Origin: Takakia lepidozioides
Taxonomy: Eukaryota; Streptophyta; Takakiopsida; Takakiales; Takakiaceae
Assembly: GCA_030704615.1 (NCBI GenBank)
Contig: CM060731.1
Coordinates: 5,334,001 to 5,398,000, forward strand
Direction: 5' to 3'
DNA: 64,000 bases
The notes beneath the pieces were generated by a model. It was not told where the DNA came from. It worked only from the letters and a program-made list of their open reading frames with translations, and did not search any database. The position numbers and the translations under genes are program-made. Numbering within the stretch: the stretch's first letter is position 1; each line of letters starts with the position of its first letter. Shown here one piece after another: positions 59,713-64,000 of this stretch.

Positions 59713-60081
59713 CTAGAAATTTAAGAAGTCCGCGGTAGATAAGTCCTCGGGTCCAGGGTCATTGAGTGCTTCTTGTAGCTGGGTACCAAGGGTTCGGGCA
59801 TATGAAATAACCAGGGGGCTGGAGCCGACGCCGTAACAGGCTGTCGGGAGTTGGGTGAGGGCACTAGGAGTACTGGTAGGTAAGCCACATATTCGCTTGG
59901 TTAGTTGAGTGATGTGTTTGTCTAGTACTTTGAGATCTGGTAGGGAGAAAGGAGCGGCGTGAAAAGAGTATTGGACTTGTGGCTTAAGCACAGAGCTAAT
60001 GATTGATAGTTTGGGTCTAATGGAGACAGGGGATTTAAGAAGAGTCAGGTAGCTTAGCAAGTGTGGTGGTCTTTTGCACAT
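59713..60081 (-). CDS. LINE post-RT (thumb/connection) segment
   Basis: This continues the LINE polyprotein after a frame change near 60060. The content (VLKPQVQYSFHAAPFS, ITQLTKRICGLP) is the conserved post-RT region of LINEs. A stop at 59713-59715 separates it from the following frame, which is otherwise in phase. Confidence 0.7.
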   Translation of the reverse strand: MCKRPPHLLSYLTLLKSPVSIRPKLSIISSVLKPQVQYSFHAAPFSLPDLKVLDKHITQLTKRICGLPTSTPSALTQLPTACYGVGSSPLVISYARTLGTQLQEALNDPGPEDLSTADFLNF

Positions 60082-61534
60082 GCCAGGTGAGTGATGGGAC
60101 TAGTTGGATACCTAAGTATGTTTCATCGGGTCCCAAAAAGGGGAAGGGGTTGTTTAGGTAATGGATATAGAGTTTACAATGAGAAGCAATCGCAATTTTT
60201 GTTAATTTACTGCGGTGGGTTGCTGCGGTAACGGCGCACTTGTGGAGGCTAAGTTCCATGCCGGACCATAAGTTAAAGCGGGATAACTTGCTGACTTGTC
60301 GGTTGAGGTGTTGGGGTTTGTGAGCTAGAATAGCGAGGTCGTCAGCGTATGCGGCAGCGGAGATTGCATTAAGGGAGGTTTTATAGTGATAGCCAAGATT
60401 TCCGCGTGCTAACCATCTTAGTAGAGGTTCTAAAAAGATAATAAAGAGGTATGGACTGAGGGTGTCACCCTGGATGGTACCGCGTAGGATAGGAATAGGG
60501 GGGGTAGTACCATAGTATGAACCGGAGTATTCCGTAGTGCTGTTGGTATAAATGTTGCCAATGAGTTGGATGGCATCGATGGGATAACCGAGGTCCGTCA
60601 TGTTTGCAAGTAGTCTGGCATGGTCTAAGGATCCGAAGGCATTTTTAAAGTCTATATACAAGAGATAGATATCTTGTTTAGTGAGCTTGGCATCTTCAAG
60701 GGCTGAGAGGACGTATTGTATTTGACGAGTTGTACTACGTGTGGCTCGGAAGCCCTCCTGGGGGTCACTCAGAATATGGTGTTGTTCACCGTAATTGGAT
60801 AGCAGCGTGGTCAGTGTGCTGGTAAACAATTTATAGATAGTATTGGCTAGGGCTATGGGTCTGTAGTTACCGAGGTTAGTTGGGTCGCCTTTCTTAAATA
60901 GCAGGATGGTGCGGCTATGTTTCCAAGTAGGTGGGATACGTTTGAGTTGGTAACATAGTTTGAAAAATTTGAAGAAGAGGGTGTGAAGATGGGGGTCGAG
61001 CGCCTCTAATATAGCCCTAGGGATCATATCTGGTCCAGGGGCCTTTGATTTGGATAGACCTTTAAGGCAAGAGTCATAGAGATCTAGCGTGAAAAGGTCA
61101 TGTATGCGGTCCGTGGGTACCCCACGTTTGTCTAATGAGAAGCCGTCGAGGTCATGCCATGGGTAATGTTTGACTTTATATAAACAGTTGGGGTGGTGGT
61201 GGTCAGGGTGTAGGCAGTTTGCGACAACGGGCGTATAGGAAGCGGATGCTTGTATCCATATTTCTTTGTTGATATCAGTGGGGCTTGTCAAGAAGTGGCC
61301 CAGTCAATGTTTAAGGCTGTCAATTGGTGGATTGAGCGTAGGGTTAAAGATGGCTTTGTGTGCTCTTTTAGGATGGTTATGTAGGAGGTGGCCAAAGGAG
61401 GTGATAAACTTTTTGTGGTTATCGCCAGCTTTTTGTTTGGTTATAAGATATGCGGCTTTTTTTGCGTTCCTTCCTAGCTTGGCGAGGGCAGCAAGCCAAT
61501 TCGGGATGGTACTGTGGTCCATAGGAGGGGGCAA
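60035..61534 (-). CDS. LINE reverse transcriptase domain
   Basis: One frame, broken only by the stop at 61301-61303, carries the standard non-LTR RT blocks: LSKSKAPGPDMIPRAIL, IPPTWKHSRTILLFKKGD with NYRPIAL, DPQEGFRATRSTTRQI, LLYIDFKNAFGSLDH (first Asp), RGTIQGDTLSP and AAYADDLAIL (YADD catalytic pair), then a WSGMELSLHKC thumb. The continuation is in another frame at 60081-59713. The residues needed for polymerisation are present. Confidence 0.92.
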
Positions 61535-61560
61535 GAGGGCTTGGCATACTGGGAGAGAGT

Positions 61561-62706
61561 TTAGGCAAATAATGCAGGGGTCTCGTCTCCATTCTGTGTG
61601 ATGATTGTTGGATGGGGAATTGGGGATGATAGTAAGGGCACGGCGTATGATATGATGGGTGTTAAGGTGAGAGGTCCAGGCACATTTTTGTGTGCGGGTA
61701 AGGTATCCTCCATTTTGTTTGGATCTGGGGTGTGGACTCCGTTATTTGTGTGGCCCGATAGAGCAATGTCCCGGTTGAAGTCGCCAGCCAGTATATAGTG
61801 ATGGTGTTGGTGCGCGGGGTGCTTGATTGTATTAGAGATTGTGTCCAATATGTCGGGTATCAGGGATAGGTCCTCAGTATGGGATGGCATATATAAGTGG
61901 ATGAGAGTGATGGGCGTAAGTGCAGGGAGATGCAGCTGGACAATTTGAAGGTGAGATCGGAGAGGGATGGGTACTAGAACTTTGGTGGTGGTGCTGGGAG
62001 AGTGATGGGTGCGGAGGATGCCAAGTGCCACACCACCCCGTGTAGGACAGTATGGGGTGGAGCAACGACGGAGACATTGTGTGGCTGTCATGGGGGTCCC
62101 ATAGAGGAGGTAGTAGGCTGATAAGAGTTTGTTAATATAGGAGCTGTTGGTGTTGTTAGTGTTTAGTTTGGGTTCTTGGATGAGAATAATGTGTGGGGGC
62201 GTGGAGTCCGTGAGGAGGTGGATCAAACTCTGGATACTGGTGGCAAGGGATCCGACATTCCAAGTGGTGATGTTAAAGGAGTCTGACTGTAGATCGGGGG
62301 TGTTCGGAGTGTGGCAGCGAGGTGTAGCGGGTGAGGGATACAACTGGTGTGGTGGTGAAGGAAGATGGTGGGTAGGGGGGGGGGGGGGGGGGTGGAACCC
62401 TGGGAGGGGCGTGGTAGCGTTAAGCGTAGCTGTCAGGATGTTGGCAGAGAGAAACGGGAATTTGTTGATGGTAGTGGAAATGTTTGGGACAGAGGTGGGT
62501 GCAAACGCTAGATGATCACCAAGAATTTTGTGTATAACTCCGGGATGGGACTGTAACAGGTTTAGGGACGCGTGGAGATCAGTTAAGCAATGTGGTGGGC
62601 CCAAGTAGTTGCTGGTATGTGTGGGTAGGTCTTGTAAGTGATGTAGTAGGGAAATGAGTTGGGAATCTGGTTGGGACGTAAGGTAGTCATTACATTCTTG
62701 GGGCAA
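61561..62706 (-). CDS. LINE APE-type endonuclease domain
   Basis: The domain nicks target DNA to prime reverse transcription. After a Pro-rich leader (partly encoded by the 18-G run at 62375-62392) the frame has FNITTWNVGSL (motif with the Asn), IILIQEPKL (catalytic Glu), RGGVALGIL, LIHLYMPSH and YILAGDFNRDIALSG (Asp/Asn). The terminal SDH motif is not obvious. The frame ends just before the RT frame. Confidence 0.85.
   Translation of the reverse strand: MPQECNDYLTSQPDSQLISLLHHLQDLPTHTSNYLGPPHCLTDLHASLNLLQSHPGVIHKILGDHLAFAPTSVPNISTTINKFPFLSANILTATLNATTPLPGFHPPPPPPTHHLPSPPHQLYPSPATPRCHTPNTPDLQSDSFNITTWNVGSLATSIQSLIHLLTDSTPPHIILIQEPKLNTNNTNSSYINKLLSAYYLLYGTPMTATQCLRRCSTPYCPTRGGVALGILRTHHSPSTTTKVLVPIPLRSHLQIVQLHLPALTPITLIHLYMPSHTEDLSLIPDILDTISNTIKHPAHQHHHYILAGDFNRDIALSGHTNNGVHTPDPNKMEDTLPAHKNVPGPLTLTPIISYAVPLLSSPIPHPTIITQNGDETPALFA
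62375..62392. repeat. Homopolymer of 18 G
   Basis: This encodes the proline run in the endonuclease leader on the minus strand. It is a likely site of length variation or sequencing error. Confidence 0.9.
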
Positions 62707-63371
62707 AGGGGAGATGAGGACAATAAGGGAGAAGAGAAGGTGGTGTGGTGGAAAGGCTTGAAGTTTGTGGGAGGTGTGGGAGAGAGCAGGGTATGGGCAG
62801 GCTGGGAGGCCAAAGGTGGAAATGTAGTGGGGGCAGTCTGTAGGTGAGTGGAGGGGATGAGTAGTGATTTGGGGAGGTAGGGGTCGAAGTGGGTAGCAAG
62901 ATGTTTGTATTGGTGTATAAAGGATAGGGTGTCCGGCTGGAAGTATAGCGCATAGCGATCTTGTGCATCAGCAGGGAGTTGAGTTGTGATGGTGGAAATA
63001 GTGAGTGGCCCGGGGTTAGGGTGGATGTCCCCACATCGGAGCAGTGTAAGTGTGGTACATAAGTTGAGGTATAAGGTTTCATGTGAAAGGGGATGATGGA
63101 GGCTGTGTTTGGATTTTAGGGGGTGGTAAAGAGAGCGCCCGTTTGGGCTGTGAGTAACGAGAGGGTTTTTTCTGGGTAGTTCAGAGGGTAATTTATGAGG
63201 GTAGGATGGATTGATGTGCGGTGAAGTTAAGGGGCTATGGTTGTTAGAAGCTAGGGTGGGGCTGGTGTGTTGGGCGCAGGGGGGGGGGAGATATATAGTG
63301 GGTAGGGGAAATACCCTCCCCACCAACCCACGAGACTTAGCCCACCCCCCACTACTCCCTACCACACCCAC
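62583..63371 (-). CDS. LINE N-terminal ORF with 2A-like GDIHPNPGP
   Basis: The 262-residue frame is rich in Pro, His, Ser and Thr. At 63008-63034 it reads GDIHPNPGP, preceded by the hydrophobic LTLLRC stretch, the layout of 2A ribosome-skipping peptides known from several APE-type non-LTR elements. The canonical D-(V/I)-E-x-NPGP glutamate is His here, so activity is uncertain. No RRM or CCHC knuckle was seen. The frame overlaps the endonuclease frame at 62583-62706. The exact start codon is a guess. Confidence 0.7.
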   Translation of the reverse strand: MGVVGSSGGWAKSRGLVGRVFPLPTIYLPPPCAQHTSPTLASNNHSPLTSPHINPSYPHKLPSELPRKNPLVTHSPNGRSLYHPLKSKHSLHHPLSHETLYLNLCTTLTLLRCGDIHPNPGPLTISTITTQLPADAQDRYALYFQPDTLSFIHQYKHLATHFDPYLPKSLLIPSTHLQTAPTTFPPLASQPAHTLLSPTPPTNFKPFHHTTFSSPLLSSSPLCPKNVMTTLRPNQIPNSFPYYITYKTYPHIPATTWAHHIA

Positions 63372-63824
63372 GGTGGGAAGGTCACAACCTTATCACTAAG
63401 CCCCAACTGGTCACAATATCATGGAACCAACCCAAATATAAACTCACCACACCTCTATACACATGGACACCTGTGCTACCCTATGCCCATATTACCGACA
63501 CCCCTGTCTCCGCTCAATCAACCCGCCAACCGCTCCAAATTTTCCCAATAATCTCCCCACCAAATTACTATGTCATTACTCAGCATACTTATACATCATC
63601 CCAACTATCATATACAACTCTCATCACCGACAAGATACTAGGCCCAACCGCCAAACTGTCAAGGACGAGAACATGACTGAACACAAATAAGAGATCAGAC
63701 TAGAGGTACAAGACTAGACAAGAAGTCAAGGTCGGTGTGACCGTATGCACGATGAGTAAATAAGAATCAAGACGATCTTTATAACAATAAACATGAGTAC
63801 AAGATATTGGAACACGACTTGAAT

Positions 63825-63915
63825 ACTGGAATGCTGGAAACTGGACTGGAGTACCAGATACTGGAAACTGGGCTAGAGTATTGGAAACTGGACTGGAGTA
63901 TTGGGAACTGGAAAC
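63825..63915. repeat. Short tandem repeats, CTGGAAACTGGACTGGAGTA unit
   Basis: About four imperfect units of 20-22 bp lie near the right edge, followed by CTATATATACTGGCTACT. The promoter-like AT-rich end may belong to an LTR that continues outside the window. Confidence 0.7.
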
Positions 63916-64000
63916 AAGAGTAGCTTGAACTAGTGTTGGCGTGACTGACGAGTGTCCAGTCTCGCCTCCTATATATACTGGCTACTAAGAAGCTTCCCTA

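Larger units (their letters stand above)
56165..63371 (-). mobile_element. Near full-length APE-type LINE with extra domains between RT and RNase H
   Basis: On the minus strand the domain order is: Pro/His/Ser-rich N-terminus with an NPGP motif, APE endonuclease, reverse transcriptase, a region of about 600 residues with chromodomain-like and methyltransferase-like parts, RNase H, and a CPLC zinc-like tail. Catalytic residues of EN, RT and RNase H are kept, so decay is recent. Four frame changes (near 62650, 61550, 60060 and 58200) and in-frame stops at 61301, 59713, 57234 and 56901 inactivate it. Coding DNA is strongly C-rich on this strand, unlike the flanks. The 3' end is near the CCCCCTTTCGGGGG hairpin at 56187-56200. 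The 5' end lies near 63.4 kb; no clear target duplication was identified. Confidence 0.9.

Noticed and set aside
62147-62515. Plus-strand frame of 122 codons with Gly-rich run
   Set aside because: It is a shadow of the minus-strand LINE endonuclease frame across the 18-G homopolymer.

Overview
The window looks like a nuclear genome segment of a land plant. Its genes have many short GT-AG introns. The SNF2 helicase, PCNA, deoxyribonucleoside kinase and farnesol/phytol kinase resemble plant family members, and the right half is full of plant-type transposable elements. Numerous decayed PLS-type pentatricopeptide-repeat (PPR) sequences, in a style I associate with seed-free plants (moss, fern, lycophyte), suggest a non-seed plant. 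I cannot fix the species from sequence alone.

Gene-bearing left half (1-31 kb). A PCNA copy reads off the left edge on the minus strand (1-85). A 12-exon CHR19/ETL1-type SNF2 ATPase lies on the minus strand (3373-10700). A second, complete 4-exon PCNA lies on the plus strand (11605-13532). An 8-exon plant deoxyribonucleoside kinase lies on the minus strand (15256-19605), and an intronless TMEM18 homologue on the plus strand (22762-23274). A farnesol/phytol-kinase-like gene on the plus strand (24275-26715) carries two apparent single-base deletions. A truncated 5' piece of a P5-type protein disulfide isomerase lies at 30767-31055. Both PCNA copies carry the same E2F-type element close upstream, and the kinase has E2F-type sites about 0.5-0.7 kb upstream. 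The block therefore looks like an S-phase neighbourhood (sliding clamp, dNTP salvage, chromatin remodeller). Small PIF/Harbinger relics lie between the kinase and TMEM18.

Transposon-dominated right half (32-64 kb). An approximately 8-kb DNA element (32.4-40.4 kb) has short terminal inverted repeats, TTAGGCAC-like subterminal motifs, internal GC-rich inverted repeats and a cargo of PPR and other gene fragments. Another PPR pseudogene (42-43 kb) is interrupted by a CACTA-like end at 43005. From there to about 53.1 kb runs a composite element with a minus-strand transposon-type protein, a RING-finger ORF, a kinase-like fragment, a 999-bp tandem duplication, several minisatellites and an array of about ten hairpin-forming 52-bp repeats. 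A decayed Ty3/gypsy polyprotein (53.1-56.06 kb, minus) with an insertion inside its RT follows. A nearly full-length but frameshifted APE-type LINE (about 56.2-63.4 kb, minus) ends the window.

The most interesting object is that LINE. Besides endonuclease, RT and RNase H it carries, between RT and RNase H, a chromodomain-like motif and a region resembling a phage-type N6-adenine methyltransferase. A 2A-like ...NPGP motif sits near its N-terminus. If confirmed, this would be a non-LTR retrotransposon carrying both a chromatin-reader module and a methyltransferase-like module.
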